This document shows positions 16,565 to 25,857 of a DNA stretch of 37,878 nt, in pieces; the stretch's first letter is position 1; each line of letters begins with the position of its first letter. Below the pieces are notes generated by a model. That model searched no databases. It was not told where the DNA came from and worked only from the letters and a program-made list of their open reading frames with translations. Source of the stretch: Candidatus Azobacteroides sp. (GTDB lineage: Bacteria > Bacteroidota > Bacteroidia > Bacteroidales > Azobacteroidaceae); assembly GCA_009783445.1 (NCBI GenBank), contig WRFY01000107.1, positions 1-37,878 on the forward strand, written 5' to 3'. Made by a program: the position numbers and the translations under genes.

Positions 16565-16574
16565 AAAAATTTGT

Positions 16575-17180
16575 TTATTTAGAATATAATTCTACAATTA
16601 ATTGCTCTTTAATATTTTCAGGAATATCTGCCCGTTCCGGAATATGCAAATATTTAGCGCTCAAGGAAGCCTGATCGTATTCGATCCATGGATACTTGCT
16701 GTGATTTATGCCTGAAACACTATCAAGAATTACTTCGAGGGATTTGGCTTTTTCCCGTACGCCCACTATTTGTCCCGGTTTCACCGAATAGGAAGGAATA
16801 TTTACCACCTTACCGTCCACAACAATGTGACAATGCGAAACCAACTGACGAGCGCCTGCCCTTGTCTTTGCCAATCCCATACGATAAACAATATTATCTA
16901 AACGAGATTCCAGAAATTGGAGAAGCACTTCGCCCGTAATACCCTTTGCGCGGGAAGCTTTTTCAAATAAATTACGGAACTGTTTTTCCAATACTCCGTA
17001 AGTATATTTTGCTTTTTGTTTTTCGCGCAATTGAATGCCGTATTCCGAAGTTTTCTTTTTTCTTCCATTCCCGTGTTGTCCCGGAGGATAATTTTTTTTA
17101 CTTAGAACTTTATCCGGTCCGAAAATAGGTTCGCCGAATTTGCGTGCTATCTTTGTTTTTGGTCCTATATATCTTGCCAT
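16575..17180 (-). CDS. rpsD: 30S ribosomal protein S4
   Basis: 201 aa. Binds 16S rRNA early in assembly; in other bacteria it represses the alpha operon. The N-terminal part ([20 protein letters not shown]) has no Cys, so this is the zinc-free form. The S4 domain ([20 protein letters not shown], then [12 protein letters not shown]) is intact. 10 nt before rpoA. Confidence 0.97.
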   Translation of the reverse strand: MARYIGPKTKIARKFGEPIFGPDKVLSKKNYPPGQHGNGRKKKTSEYGIQLREKQKAKYTYGVLEKQFRNLFEKASRAKGITGEVLLQFLESRLDNIVYRMGLAKTRAGARQLVSHCHIVVDGKVVNIPSYSVKPGQIVGVREKAKSLEVILDSVSGINHSKYPWIEYDQASLSAKYLHIPERADIPENIKEQLIVELYSK

Positions 17181-17199
17181 TTTCGTAATTTAAAAATAA

Positions 17200-17589
17200 T
17201 TAAACTCTTCTTCTTTTAGGAGGACGGCAACCATTGTGTGGAAGCGGCGTAACGTCGATAATTTCCGTTACTTCAATCCCTGCGCCATGCACTGTACGAA
17301 TGGCGGATTCACGGCCATTACCCGGACCTTTCACATAAGCTTTTACTTTCCTTAAGCCGAGATCATAAGCCACTTTGGCGCAATCTTGCGCCGCCATTTG
17401 CGCGGCATAAGGAGTATTTTTTTTAGAACTTCTGAATCCCATTTTACCCGCCGACGACCAAGATATTACTTGTCCTTCACTATTTGTAATCGTAATAATA
17501 ATGTTGTTAAATGAAGAGTGAACATGCAATTGACCGTTTGCATCGACTTTTACCACTCTTTTTTTAGCTACTACTGCTTTCTTTGCCAT
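17200..17589 (-). CDS. rpsK: 30S ribosomal protein S11
   Basis: 129 aa, normal length. Platform protein next to the mRNA exit. Signature [14 protein letters not shown] near the N-terminus, [20 protein letters not shown] in the middle and the conserved C-terminus ([18 protein letters not shown]). The N-terminal Lys/Val-rich [14 protein letters not shown] is the usual rRNA-binding extension. Follows rpsM by 14 nt. Confidence 0.97.
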   Translation of the reverse strand: MAKKAVVAKKRVVKVDANGQLHVHSSFNNIIITITNSEGQVISWSSAGKMGFRSSKKNTPYAAQMAAQDCAKVAYDLGLRKVKAYVKGPGNGRESAIRTVHGAGIEVTEIIDVTPLPHNGCRPPKRRRV

Positions 17590-17603
17590 AATTCCATTAT
17601 TTC

Positions 17604-17984
17604 TTATTTCGTTGCTTTTTTCTTATTCGCAACTGTTTTCTTTTTACCCTTCCGAGTTCGGGCATTATTCTTGGTACTTTGACCTCTCACGGGTAATCCG
17701 ATACGATGACGTACTCCACGATAACTGCCGATGTCCATCAAACGTTTGATATTCAATTGAATCTCAGAACGAAGATCCCCTTCCACCTTAAAATTGTGAC
17801 TAATTACTTCGCGTACTGCCGCCGCTTGGTCATCGGTCCAATCTTTTACTTTAATATCTCTGTCCACTCCTGCTTTTATCAGGATTTTGTTAGCTGAACT
17901 GCGACCAATGCCGAAAATATACGTCAGTGCAATTTCGCCTCTTTTATTTTGAGGTAAATCTACCCCTACTATTCTTATAGCCAT
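17604..17984 (-). CDS. rpsM: 30S ribosomal protein S13
   Basis: 126 aa. Head protein that contacts the 50S subunit and P-site tRNA. Marks: [31 protein letters not shown] (helix-two-turn-helix) and [20 protein letters not shown] with a basic C-terminal tail that reaches the decoding region. Starts 29 nt after rpmJ. Confidence 0.97.
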   Translation of the reverse strand: MAIRIVGVDLPQNKRGEIALTYIFGIGRSSANKILIKAGVDRDIKVKDWTDDQAAAVREVISHNFKVEGDLRSEIQLNIKRLMDIGSYRGVRHRIGLPVRGQSTKNNARTRKGKKKTVANKKKATK

Positions 17985-18013
17985 TTTTTAAAAGTTTAAC
18001 AAAAATAATAAAT

Positions 18014-18130
18014 TTATCCCTGACGTTGTTTGAATTTCGGATTTTTCTTATCAATCACATACAGACGTCCTTTCCTCCTCACGATTTTCGAATCGGGAGT
18101 ACGCTTTTTTATCGAAGCTCTTACTTTCAT
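18014..18130 (-). CDS. rpmJ: 50S ribosomal protein L36, zinc-free form
   Basis: 38 aa, found by direct translation because it is very short: [20 protein letters not shown] onward, ending NPKFKQRQG. It has none of the Cys/His zinc ligands of the C+ form, so it is the C- paralogue. The conserved MKVRAS start and KQRQG end settle the identity. Placed between infA and rpsM, as in other Bacteroidales. A gap of about 97 nt separates it from infA. Confidence 0.93.
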   Translation of the reverse strand: MKVRASIKKRTPDSKIVRRKGRLYVIDKKNPKFKQRQG

Positions 18131-18227
18131 ATTGTTTCTTTTTTTAATAAACAAGTTAACGGTAAAGCAAAGTACATGTTTAACAAGATTTTTCTCGTTT
18201 ATTCATTTCCTTCGTATTTGCTTATAT

Positions 18228-18446
18228 TTATTTATATCTGAATGAAATCCGACCCTTGGATAAATCATAGGGCGACATCTCTACTTTCACTTTATCGCCC
18301 GGAAGAATTTTGATGTAGTGCATCCGCATCTTTCCCGATATGTGAGCCGTGATTTCGTGTCCGTTTTCCAATTCTACCCGAAACATTGCATTGGACAATG
18401 CTTCTACGATGATTCCATCTTGTTCTATTGCCGACTGTTTAGCCAT
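18228..18446 (-). CDS. infA: Translation initiation factor IF-1
   Basis: 72 aa, exact family length. A single S1/OB-fold domain that binds the ribosomal A site during initiation. Marks: [39 protein letters not shown] and [15 protein letters not shown]. Starts 45 nt after map. Confidence 0.97.
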   Translation of the reverse strand: MAKQSAIEQDGIIVEALSNAMFRVELENGHEITAHISGKMRMHYIKILPGDKVKVEMSPYDLSKGRISFRYK

Positions 18447-18491
18447 ATTTTTGTTTTTCTAACTCTCTTCCTCTATTTGAAAAATTCTCCT

Positions 18492-19289
18492 TTAGTTAGA
18501 AGAGATCGAGAGAGGGGGTTTATTTATAACCTGATCTATCAAATCAAACGTGGATAAAATATCCGCTTTTCCCGGACGAATAGCCACCGTATGCTCAAAA
18601 TGGGCAGAAGGTTTGCGATCGGCTGTACGCACGGTCCAACCATCTTTTTCAAACTTCACATTTTTTGTACCCATATTAATCATCGGTTCTATCGCTATAC
18701 ACATTCCGTTTTTCAACAATGAGCCGTAGCTTTTCTTTCCATAATTTGGAACTTCGGGTTCTTCGTGCATGTTTTTTCCGATTCCGTGTCCAACTAACTC
18801 CCTGACCACGCCGTAACCTTTGCTTTCGCAATACTTCTGAATCGCATGTCCGATATCCCCAATTCGTTTTCCTTCTACAGCATAGCTGATTCCGAGATAC
18901 AAAGCGTCTTTCGTTGTTTGCAAAAGTCTTTTTACTTCTGGAGCCACTTCGCCCACCTCAAAAGTGTAGGCGGAGTCGCCGCAATATCCATTCAACTTGA
19001 CGCCGCAATCTACCGAAACGATATCGCCTTCTTTCAAGCGATAGTCGTTTGGAATGCCATGCACTACATTTTCATTGACCGAAATACAGAGCGCATTAGG
19101 AAAACCGTTATATCCCTTGAATAAAGGAATGGCGTTCTGATCACGGATAAACTCTTCTCCTATTTTATCCAGATGAAGCGTGCTAACTCCCGGAACAATA
19201 TTTTTGGCTATTTCAGCCAAAGTAGAGCCTACCAAATGGTTAGCCGCCCGCATATATTCTATTTCTTCGTCTGTTTTTAGATAAATCAT
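18492..19289 (-). CDS. map: Type I methionine aminopeptidase
   Basis: 265 aa. Removes the initiator Met from nascent chains at the ribosome exit. All five metal ligands are present: Asp94 (VSVDCGV), Asp105 (YCGDSAYTF), His168 (ELVGHGIGK), Glu201 (IEPMIN) and Glu232 (FEHTVAI); His77 (ENVVHGIPN) lines the active site. There is no N-terminal zinc-finger extension. Starts 4 nt after secY, consistent with co-translation. Confidence 0.97.
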   Translation of the reverse strand: MIYLKTDEEIEYMRAANHLVGSTLAEIAKNIVPGVSTLHLDKIGEEFIRDQNAIPLFKGYNGFPNALCISVNENVVHGIPNDYRLKEGDIVSVDCGVKLNGYCGDSAYTFEVGEVAPEVKRLLQTTKDALYLGISYAVEGKRIGDIGHAIQKYCESKGYGVVRELVGHGIGKNMHEEPEVPNYGKKSYGSLLKNGMCIAIEPMINMGTKNVKFEKDGWTVRTADRKPSAHFEHTVAIRPGKADILSTFDLIDQVINKPPLSISSN

Positions 19290-19293
19290 TTAT

Positions 19294-20634
19294 TTAATAA
19301 GCATTGCCTTGCCGTCCTTTAATCCTTCCCGATTTCAACAATCCATCGTAATGCCGCATCAACAAATGACTTTCCACTTGTTGCAAGGTATCCAGCACCA
19401 CCCCCACTAAAATCAGCAAAGAAGTTCCTCCAAAGAAGGAAGCAAATCCCTGTTGAATTCCAAACACATTGGCAAAGGCTGGCATAATAGCAACTAAAGA
19501 TAGAAAGATAGCGCCGGGCAAAGTGATTCTCGACATAATTTCGTCAATATATTCCGCCGTTTTCCTTCCTGGTTTGATGCCGGGTATAAATCCGTTATTC
19601 CGTTTTAGATCCTCCGCCATTTGTTTCGGATTGATTGTAATAGCCGTATAAAAATAGGTAAACATGATAATCAATACCACGTCTACGAAATTATACCAAA
19701 AACCATGAATATCCGTTAACGGAGCAAATATTTTCATAGCCCAACTGTCGGGATTGGAACCAAAGCCCATCAAAGATACGGGAATAAACATAATAGCCTG
19801 TGCAAAGATGATCGGCATCACATTCGCGGCGTTCACTTTCAAAGGTATATATTGTCTTGCTCCTCCGTATTGCCGGTTTCCAATCATTTGTTTGGCATAT
19901 TGAACCGGAATCCGTCTTGTTCCTTGCACTAAAAGGATAGCGCCTGCAATTACCGCCAACAGCAACAATAATTCCAACAAGAACATGACTAAACCTCCCG
20001 ACACTTCGCTGACTCTCGATACAAGTTCTTGAGACAAGGCTCTCGGCAAACGCGCTAAGATACCCACCATAATGATGAACGAAACGCCGTTTCCAATTCC
20101 CTTATCGGTAATCCTTTCCCCCAGCCAAAGAACAAACATCGATCCGGCAGTAAGGATAATGGTCGAACTGATACTAAACCACACGCCTCCCGGAATGCCT
20201 GCTCCTACATGCCGCATTTGAACATTCAGGTTAACCAAATAAGTTGGCGCTTGAAACAACAAAATAAGAACAGTCAGATAACGAGTGTATTGATTGATCT
20301 TCCGTCTTCCGCTTTCGCCTTCCCGTTGCAATTTTTGAAAATAGGGAACTGCAATGGCTAACAATTGAATTACAATGGATGCCGAGATATAGGGCATGAT
20401 TCCCAAAGCGACAATAGAAGCATTGGAGAAAGCGCCTCCCGAAAACATGTCCAGCAACGACATCAATCCGCCTGCTGTTTGTCCCTGCAAAGCAGACAAG
20501 CTTTTAGGATCAATGCCCGGAAGCGTAATAACTGATAAAAAGCGATAAATTGTAATCAATAGGAGAGTTAAGAGAATTCGGCTTTTCAAATCCTCAATCT
20601 TCCATATATTCTTTATTGTTTGAAATGCTCTCAT
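19294..20634 (-). CDS. secY: Protein translocase subunit SecY
   Basis: 446 aa with ten predicted membrane helices. Central pore subunit of the SecYEG channel. Marks: plug-region sequence (LLDMFSGGAFSNASIVALGI), QLLAIAVPYFQKLQREGESG, GIGNGVSFIIMVGI, NPKQMAEDLKRNNGFIPGIK and the C-terminal RHYDGLLKSGRIKGRQ. Starts 7 nt after rplO. Confidence 0.98.
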   Translation of the reverse strand: MRAFQTIKNIWKIEDLKSRILLTLLLITIYRFLSVITLPGIDPKSLSALQGQTAGGLMSLLDMFSGGAFSNASIVALGIMPYISASIVIQLLAIAVPYFQKLQREGESGRRKINQYTRYLTVLILLFQAPTYLVNLNVQMRHVGAGIPGGVWFSISSTIILTAGSMFVLWLGERITDKGIGNGVSFIIMVGILARLPRALSQELVSRVSEVSGGLVMFLLELLLLLAVIAGAILLVQGTRRIPVQYAKQMIGNRQYGGARQYIPLKVNAANVMPIIFAQAIMFIPVSLMGFGSNPDSWAMKIFAPLTDIHGFWYNFVDVVLIIMFTYFYTAITINPKQMAEDLKRNNGFIPGIKPGRKTAEYIDEIMSRITLPGAIFLSLVAIMPAFANVFGIQQGFASFFGGTSLLILVGVVLDTLQQVESHLLMRHYDGLLKSGRIKGRQGNAY

Positions 20635-20641
20635 TATCGTA

Positions 20642-21091
20642 TTAGCGTTTTATGGTGGTTGTTCCTCCTGCTTTGGTGATCGCCTCTTCTGCTGTTTTAG
20701 AAAAAGCGTGAGCTGTAACTTCCAAAGCAGAAGTCAGCGTGCCTTTTGCAAGAATTTTAACCAAATGCTTGGACGATACAAAACCTGCATCTACCAATTC
20801 ATTCACCCCTATTTTTGTTAAGTGTTGAGAATCAGCCAAATGTTGAAGTGTATCGAGATTAATAGCCTTGTATTCAACACGATTGATATTTTTGAAACCA
20901 TATTTAGGCAAACGTCTTTGAATTGGCATCTGTCCCCCTTCAAATCCGATCTTTCGGGAATAGCCCGATCGTGATTTTTGTCCTTTATGACCTCTCGTAG
21001 AAGTTCCTCCCAATCCCGAACCAGTCCCGCGTCCAATTCGTTTGCGAGGTTTTATCGAACCTTTAGCAGGTTTTAAATTTGATAAATTCAT
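20642..21091 (-). CDS. rplO: 50S ribosomal protein L15
   Basis: 149 aa. Late-assembly 50S protein. Marks: [20 protein letters not shown], the Gly/Arg-rich [40 protein letters not shown] and a C-terminal globular part with [19 protein letters not shown]. The gap to rpmD (21092-21172) holds most of a perfect 28-bp inverted repeat. Confidence 0.97.
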   Translation of the reverse strand: MNLSNLKPAKGSIKPRKRIGRGTGSGLGGTSTRGHKGQKSRSGYSRKIGFEGGQMPIQRRLPKYGFKNINRVEYKAINLDTLQHLADSQHLTKIGVNELVDAGFVSSKHLVKILAKGTLTSALEVTAHAFSKTAEEAITKAGGTTTIKR

Positions 21092-21105
21092 ATTTTTTTT
21101 ATTAT

Positions 21106-21181
21106 GAATTATAGATTATGAATTATGAATTATAAATTTATACTGTGCAATAGATAATTCATAATTCATAATCTATAATTC
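21106..21181. repeat. Perfect 28-bp inverted repeat, AT-rich family copy 1, overlapping the rpmD 3' end
   Basis: Left arm 21106-21133 and right arm 21154-21181 are exact reverse complements over 28 bp around a 20-nt loop. Core unit TATGAATTATGAATTATA. Related, less perfect copies lie at 23279-23319, 24528-24568, 28178-28202 and 33039-33113. The right arm contains the last two sense codons and the stop of rpmD. Confidence 0.85.
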
Positions 21182-21349
21182 GACTGATACTAAATGTTTT
21201 ACTTTCTCAATCATTCCTCGAATAGCCGGATTGTCGCCATGTTCCACCACGCGGCCTAATTTTCTCAGTCCCAAAGCATCCAGAGTTCTTTTCTGAACTT
21301 TCGGACATCCGATGCGACTTCTTACTTGTTTAATTTTTATCGTTGCCAT
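21173..21349 (-). CDS. rpmD: 50S ribosomal protein L30
   Basis: 58 aa, found by direct translation: [20 protein letters not shown], then [17 protein letters not shown], ending [11 protein letters not shown]. Length is normal. Starts 15 nt after rpsE. The last codons (Glu, Leu, stop) lie within the right arm of the inverted repeat at 21106-21181, so the insertion replaced the original 3' end while keeping the length. L30 is dispensable in some bacteria, which may explain the tolerance. Confidence 0.93.
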   Translation of the reverse strand: MATIKIKQVRSRIGCPKVQKRTLDALGLRKLGRVVEHGDNPAIRGMIEKVKHLVSVEL

Positions 21350-21364
21350 ACATTTTCCTCCCGA

Positions 21365-21880
21365 TTATCCTTTAAAAACTTTTTCGACTGATATTCCTCT
21401 ATTTTGCGCCACAGTGGCCGGATCGCGCAATTCGCTCAGTGCGGCAATAGTCGCTTTCACCAAATTATGCGGATTGGACGAACCTTTGGATTTGGCCAAT
21501 ACGTCTGTCACTCCTACGCTTTCCAATACTGCGCGCATAGCGCCGCCTGCCTTGACTCCCGTACCGTGAGTAGCCGGCTTGATCAATACCTGCGCCCCGC
21601 CGTATTTAGCTATCTGTTCGTGTGGAATAGTGCCTTTGTAAATCGGAACTTTTATCAAGTTCTTTTTAGCTGCTTCTATTCCTTTGGCAATAGCCGCTGT
21701 TACTTCGCCAGCTTTACCCAATCCCCAACCCACAATTCCGTCTTCATTTCCAACTACCACAATAGCTGCAAAGCTGAAAGTCCGACCTCCTTTCGTAACT
21801 TTAGTTACACGATTGATGGCAACTAACCTGTCTTTTAATTCTAAGTCGTTTGTTGACTTTACTTTATTATTTACTGCCAT
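21365..21880 (-). CDS. rpsE: 30S ribosomal protein S5
   Basis: 171 aa. Decoding-fidelity protein. The N-terminal dsRBD-like part has [20 protein letters not shown] and [20 protein letters not shown]; the C-terminal part has [20 protein letters not shown] and [20 protein letters not shown]. 5 nt after rplR. Confidence 0.97.
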   Translation of the reverse strand: MAVNNKVKSTNDLELKDRLVAINRVTKVTKGGRTFSFAAIVVVGNEDGIVGWGLGKAGEVTAAIAKGIEAAKKNLIKVPIYKGTIPHEQIAKYGGAQVLIKPATHGTGVKAGGAMRAVLESVGVTDVLAKSKGSSNPHNLVKATIAALSELRDPATVAQNRGISVEKVFKG

Positions 21881-21885
21881 TTTTA

Positions 21886-22230
21886 TTAAAAATTAAGTCC
21901 GCCTTTACGAGCTGCATCCGCCAATTCTTTCACTCTACCGTGGTATAAATAACCGTTCCGGTCAAAAACTACAGCAACAATGCCTGCCTCTTTAGATTTC
22001 TGCGCAATCAACTCGCCTACTTTGGAAGCTTGTTCCTTCTTGGGCGTTGCTTCTGTCATTGCAATAGAAGAAGCAGCCGCCAATGTTTTGCCCGTCGTAT
22101 CGTCGATGACTTGTGCATAAATTTGTTTGTTGCTTCTAAACACTGTCAAACGGGGACGTTCTGCTGTTCCATAGATATGCTTGCGTACCCGTTGTTTTAT
22201 TTTGATTCTTCTTAATTCCTTTGTTGTCAT
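21886..22230 (-). CDS. rplR: 50S ribosomal protein L18
   Basis: 114 aa. Binds 5S rRNA in the central protuberance with L5. Marks: [40 protein letters not shown] and the C-terminal [20 protein letters not shown] followed by RKGGLNF. 19 nt after rplF. Confidence 0.97.
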   Translation of the reverse strand: MTTKELRRIKIKQRVRKHIYGTAERPRLTVFRSNKQIYAQVIDDTTGKTLAAASSIAMTEATPKKEQASKVGELIAQKSKEAGIVAVVFDRNGYLYHGRVKELADAARKGGLNF

Positions 22231-22249
22231 AATAATTCCCGCTTAATAA

Positions 22250-22801
22250 TTATTTACCTGCCGATTTTCCAGACTTTCTACGTACCTTTTCGCCCACAAA
22301 GCGAATACCTTTCCCTTTATAAGGTTCCACTTTCCGGAAGGAACGAATCTTGGCGCAAACTTGTCCGATCAGTTGTTTGTCTGCTGATTCGAGAATCACC
22401 ATCGGATTTTTGTTTCGTTCGCTTTTTGTCTCTACTTTAATTTCCGGAGGCAATTGCAAAAAGATATTGTGCGTATAACCCAAAGAAAAATCCAAAACGT
22501 TGCCCGTACAGGAAACGCGGTAACCAACACCTACTAATTCAAGTTCCTTCCGATAGCCTTCGGATACGCCGACAACCATATTATGGATCAAAGCGCGATA
22601 TAAACCGTGCAAAGCGCGATTCTGGCGTTCATCGTTCGAACGGGAAATAGTTAAAATGTTGTCTTTCAATTCCAGTTGCATAGCTGGACTAATTTTTTGA
22701 GATAATTCTCCTTTCGGGCCTTTCACGGTAACCACATCGTCTTTTTGCGTTATGCTTACTGCCGCGGGGACTGTAATGGGTAATTTTCCTATTCTTGACA
22801 T
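22250..22801 (-). CDS. rplF: 50S ribosomal protein L6
   Basis: 183 aa. Two similar RNA-binding domains near the factor-binding site. Marks: MSRIGKLPITVPAAVSITQK, VTVKGPKGELSQ, ALIHNMVVGVSEGYRKELEL and the C-terminal EPYKGKGIRFVGEKVRRKSG. 18 nt after rpsH. Confidence 0.97.
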   Translation of the reverse strand: MSRIGKLPITVPAAVSITQKDDVVTVKGPKGELSQKISPAMQLELKDNILTISRSNDERQNRALHGLYRALIHNMVVGVSEGYRKELELVGVGYRVSCTGNVLDFSLGYTHNIFLQLPPEIKVETKSERNKNPMVILESADKQLIGQVCAKIRSFRKVEPYKGKGIRFVGEKVRRKSGKSAGK

Positions 22802-22819
22802 ACTTCTTTCCTCCTTCTA

Positions 22820-23215
22820 TTAATAAACATAACATAATACTTCGCCGCCGACTTTCAAGTCGCGGGCTTCTTTGTCTGTCATCACTCCTCTCGAAGTACT
22901 CAATACGGCAATACCCAAACCATTCAATACACGCGGCATTTCTTTATAACCGGTGTAACGACGCAAACCTGGAGAGGAAATCCGCTTCAGGCTCTTAATA
23001 GCATTTACTTTATTCACAGGGTCGTACTTCAAAGCAATTTTAATCGTACTTCTCGGCCCTTCTTCTACAAACTTATAATTCAAGATGTAGCCTTTGTCAA
23101 AAAGGATCTTCGTGATCTCTTTCTTTAAATTGGATGCTGGAACTTCCACCACTCTGTGTTTCGCTTTGATGGCGTTCCTCAACCTTGTTAGATAATCTGC
23201 AATAGGATCTGTCAT
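22820..23215 (-). CDS. rpsH: 30S ribosomal protein S8
   Basis: 131 aa. Primary 16S rRNA binder and, in enterics, the spc-operon repressor. Marks: MTDPIADYLTRLRNAIKAKH, RISSPGLRRYTGYKEMPRVL and the C-terminal GLGIAVLSTSRGVMTDKEAR followed by VGGEVLCYVY. Separated from rpsN by a 109-nt gap containing a repeat copy. Confidence 0.97.
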   Translation of the reverse strand: MTDPIADYLTRLRNAIKAKHRVVEVPASNLKKEITKILFDKGYILNYKFVEEGPRSTIKIALKYDPVNKVNAIKSLKRISSPGLRRYTGYKEMPRVLNGLGIAVLSTSRGVMTDKEARDLKVGGEVLCYVY

Positions 23216-23278
23216 AAACTATTAATAATTAAATTGATTCCGACGGATCGGAACAATATTTAACACTCTCTTCTTTTC

Positions 23279-23319
23279 TTATGAATTATAAACGCGTACA
23301 GCTATAAAATAATTCATAA
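23279..23319. repeat. AT-rich inverted repeat family, copy 2 (rpsN-rpsH gap)
   Basis: TTATGAATTAT (23279-23289) pairs with ATAATTCATAA (23309-23319), 11 bp perfect with a 19-nt loop. Same core unit as at 21106-21181. Confidence 0.65.
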
Positions 23320-23324
23320 TTCCT

Positions 23325-23594
23325 TTACCAACTTGCTTTTTTCACACCCGGAATCAATCCTTGCGAAGCCATCTCGCGCAATTGGATACGGGAGATGCCA
23401 AATTGGCGAACATACCCCTTGGGACGCCCTGTTACTTTACAACGGTTGTGTAAACGAACGGGTGAAGAATTTTTAGGCAAGGCTTGTAAAGCTTCATAGT
23501 TGCCTTCTTTCTTCAATAAAGCTCGTTTCTCGGCATATTTGGCAACTAATTTTGCGCGCTTCACTTCGCGGGCTTTCATCGACTCTTTAGCCAT
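23325..23594 (-). CDS. rpsN: 30S ribosomal protein S14, long zinc-free form
   Basis: 89 aa. Marks: [20 protein letters not shown] and the C-terminal [20 protein letters not shown] followed by [17 protein letters not shown]. It has a single Cys instead of the CxxC pairs of the short form, so it is the C- type. 5 nt after rplE. Confidence 0.97.
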   Translation of the reverse strand: MAKESMKAREVKRAKLVAKYAEKRALLKKEGNYEALQALPKNSSPVRLHNRCKVTGRPKGYVRQFGISRIQLREMASQGLIPGVKKASW

Positions 23595-23599
23595 ATCTT

Positions 23600-24160
23600 T
23601 TATTGTTCTTTTTTAATGTTTTTAAAAGGCAAACCAAATTCTCTCAAAAGGGCATAACCTTCCTCATCTGTTCGCGCAGAAGTTACAAAGGTAATATTCA
23701 TTCCCAATATTTTAGTAATATTGTCAATATTTATTTCAGGGAAAATGATTTGCTCCTGAATTCCGAGCGTATAATTACCTCTTCCGTCCAATTTGCTTTC
23801 AATTCCCTTGAAGTCGCGAATACGCGGCAATGCGACGCGCACTAAACGTTCAAGAAATTCATACATTTGTTCCCGACGCAGGGTTACCATAGCGCCGATG
23901 GGCATCTTCTTGCGAAGCTTAAAATTGGAAATATCTTTTTTAGAGACAGTTGCAACTGCTTTCTGACCGGTTATCGCGGACAATTCCTGAATAGCCACAT
24001 CAATCAATTTTTTGTCGGCTACAGCCGATCCTAATCCTTGATTGATCACTATTTTCTTTAATACAGGCACCTGCATAACGGACGTATAATTAAACTCCTT
24101 AGTCAATGCAGGAATTATTTTTTCCTGGTATACTTTTTTTAGATTCGCGTTATTGCTCAT
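23600..24160 (-). CDS. rplE: 50S ribosomal protein L5
   Basis: 186 aa. Carries 5S rRNA and bridges to the 30S head. Marks: [78 protein letters not shown] and [20 protein letters not shown]. Its ATG overlaps the rplX stop by one base (TAATG), so translation is probably coupled. Confidence 0.97.
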   Translation of the reverse strand: MSNNANLKKVYQEKIIPALTKEFNYTSVMQVPVLKKIVINQGLGSAVADKKLIDVAIQELSAITGQKAVATVSKKDISNFKLRKKMPIGAMVTLRREQMYEFLERLVRVALPRIRDFKGIESKLDGRGNYTLGIQEQIIFPEINIDNITKILGMNITFVTSARTDEEGYALLREFGLPFKNIKKEQ

Positions 24161-24513
24161 TACTTAATTTCCTCCATTGTTTTTTTAGCATAACGAACCA
24201 AGCTTCCTTTTGCATTTCTTTTACGACCGATACGTGAAGGCGCTACTTTTCGTTCTTCCTTTCCGTCGTTATGTTTAACGGTTACAGTAACCGCCACATT
24301 CAAATTGGATATATGAACGGGAGCTTCTTTCCGTTGAAATCCTCCTTGCGGATTCTTTGAAGTCGGTTTTACGGCTTTCGATACCATATTGACTCCTTCA
24401 ACCAAAGCGCGTTGTTTGTCGACATATACTTTTAATACACGTCCCGTTTTGCCTCTGTCTTCACCGGTATTCACATAAACCGTATCGCCTTTTTTAATAT
24501 GTAATTTACTCAT
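24160..24513 (-). CDS. rplX: 50S ribosomal protein L24
   Basis: 117 aa. Assembly-initiating 50S protein. KOW motif near the N-terminus ([40 protein letters not shown]), then [20 protein letters not shown] and SNLNVA. The C-terminus ([14 protein letters not shown]) is longer than in E. coli. Separated from rplN by a 60-nt gap that is mostly repeat. Confidence 0.96.
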   Translation of the reverse strand: MSKLHIKKGDTVYVNTGEDRGKTGRVLKVYVDKQRALVEGVNMVSKAVKPTSKNPQGGFQRKEAPVHISNLNVAVTVTVKHNDGKEERKVAPSRIGRKRNAKGSLVRYAKKTMEEIK

Positions 24514-24527
24514 TGTCTGATGAATTG

Positions 24528-24568
24528 TAGATTATGAATTATGAATTGTAAAATAATTCATAATTCTA
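24528..24568. repeat. AT-rich inverted repeat family, copy 3 (rplN-rplX gap)
   Basis: ATTATGAATTAT (24531-24542) pairs with ATAATTCATAAT (24553-24564), 12 bp perfect with a 10-nt loop; the flanking TAG/CTA would pair after a one-base indel. The element fills most of the intergenic gap. Confidence 0.68.
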
Positions 24569-24573
24569 AATTA

Positions 24574-24939
24574 TTATAACACTTCTGGCGCTAAGGAAAC
24601 AATTTTCATATTCACGGCACGAAGTTCGCGAGCTACCGGACCAAAAATACGGCTGCCGCGGATTTCTCCTGCATTATTCAGCAACACGCAAGCATTGTCG
24701 TCAAAACGGATATAGGAACCGTCGGCACGGCGTATTTCTTTTTTTGTGCGTACGATAATTGCTTTAGATACTGCACCTTTTTTAATTTCGCTTGATGGAA
24801 TCACATTTTTAATAGCGACGACAATCACATCTCCCACCGAAGCATAACGTCTTCTCGTTCCACCTAAAACTCTAATACAAAGCACTTCTCTCGCTCCGGA
24901 GTTATCAGCTACTATAAGTCTTGATTCTTGTTGTATCAT
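24574..24939 (-). CDS. rplN: 50S ribosomal protein L14
   Basis: 121 aa. Interface protein contacting 16S helix 44. Marks: [60 protein letters not shown] and [13 protein letters not shown], ending LAPEVL. Starts 2 nt after rpsQ. Confidence 0.98.
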   Translation of the reverse strand: MIQQESRLIVADNSGAREVLCIRVLGGTRRRYASVGDVIVVAIKNVIPSSEIKKGAVSKAIIVRTKKEIRRADGSYIRFDDNACVLLNNAGEIRGSRIFGPVARELRAVNMKIVSLAPEVL

Positions 24940-24941
24940 AA

Positions 24942-25199
24942 TTATTTCGCTTTTTCAATGATTTCCACTAAACGCCATCTCTTTGTTTTACTCAAAGGAC
25001 GAGTTTCCATAATGCGTACGGTATCGCCGATGCTGCATTCATTTTTTTCGTCGTGTACATGGAATTTTTTCGTCTTATTTACGAATTTTCCGTAAATAGG
25101 GTGTTTTTCTTTCCATTTCACAGCAACAGTAACAGATTTATCCATTTTGTTACTGGAAACAACCCCTATCCTTTCCTTTCTTAAATTTCTAGTTTCCAT
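24942..25199 (-). CDS. rpsQ: 30S ribosomal protein S17
   Basis: 85 aa. OB-fold 16S binder. Marks: [40 protein letters not shown] and [20 protein letters not shown]. It abuts rpmC with no spacer. Confidence 0.97.
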   Translation of the reverse strand: METRNLRKERIGVVSSNKMDKSVTVAVKWKEKHPIYGKFVNKTKKFHVHDEKNECSIGDTVRIMETRPLSKTKRWRLVEIIEKAK

Positions 25200-25409
25200 T
25201 CAATCGCCCGATTTTTTATTGTTAATTTCCCTTTGGCGTAATTCAGTTTTCATACGCGCTATTTCTCTGCGCAATCGTGTGATTGAAGATGGATTATCTA
25301 ATGGAGAAATACTGTGGTTGATTTTCTTCTGATCGTAAGACTTTACTTCCACCTCCAATCTTTCTTTCAATTCTTGAGTCGTTAAATCTCTGATTTCTGC
25401 AATTTTCAT
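25200..25409 (-). CDS. rpmC: 50S ribosomal protein L29
   Basis: 69 aa, helical hairpin near the exit tunnel where chaperones and SRP dock. Marks: MKIAEIRDLTTQELKERLE and DNPSSITRLRREIARMKTEL, ending REINNKKSGD. 5 nt after rplP. Confidence 0.95.
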   Translation of the reverse strand: MKIAEIRDLTTQELKERLEVEVKSYDQKKINHSISPLDNPSSITRLRREIARMKTELRQREINNKKSGD

Positions 25410-25414
25410 AACGA

Positions 25415-25849
25415 TTACACATTTTCATTGTTAAAATCATAATCATGCCTTACAACAAACTTCGTTGTAACGGGAAGTTTTTGCGCAGCCAATCTCAAGG
25501 CTTCTTTAGCCACTTCAAACGACACGCCTTCTACTTCGAAGAGAATTCTTCCCGGCGTAACAGGAGCTACGAATCCTTCGGGCGCACCTTTTCCTTTACC
25601 CATACGCACTTCTGCCGGTTTTTTAGTAATGGGTTTGTCGGGAAAAATCCGTACCCAAACCTGACCTTGACGTTGCATATAACGGGTTACCGCAATACGC
25701 GCAGCTTCAATCTGCCGTCCCGTAATCCATTTACACTCTAAGGTTTTTATACCAAAAGAACCGAAGGCCAACTGATTACCTCTTTGGGCATTGCCTTTCA
25801 TCCGGCCTTTTTGCGACCTTCTGAATTTTGTTTTTTTCGGTTGTAACAT
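25415..25849 (-). CDS. rplP: 50S ribosomal protein L16
   Basis: 144 aa. Needed for A-site tRNA positioning. Marks: [60 protein letters not shown] and [20 protein letters not shown]. The Arg at the E. coli R81 hydroxylation region is within [10 protein letters not shown]-flanking sequence; modification cannot be judged. 8 nt after rpsC. Confidence 0.97.
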   Translation of the reverse strand: MLQPKKTKFRRSQKGRMKGNAQRGNQLAFGSFGIKTLECKWITGRQIEAARIAVTRYMQRQGQVWVRIFPDKPITKKPAEVRMGKGKGAPEGFVAPVTPGRILFEVEGVSFEVAKEALRLAAQKLPVTTKFVVRHDYDFNNENV

Positions 25850-25857
25850 TTTTCTTC

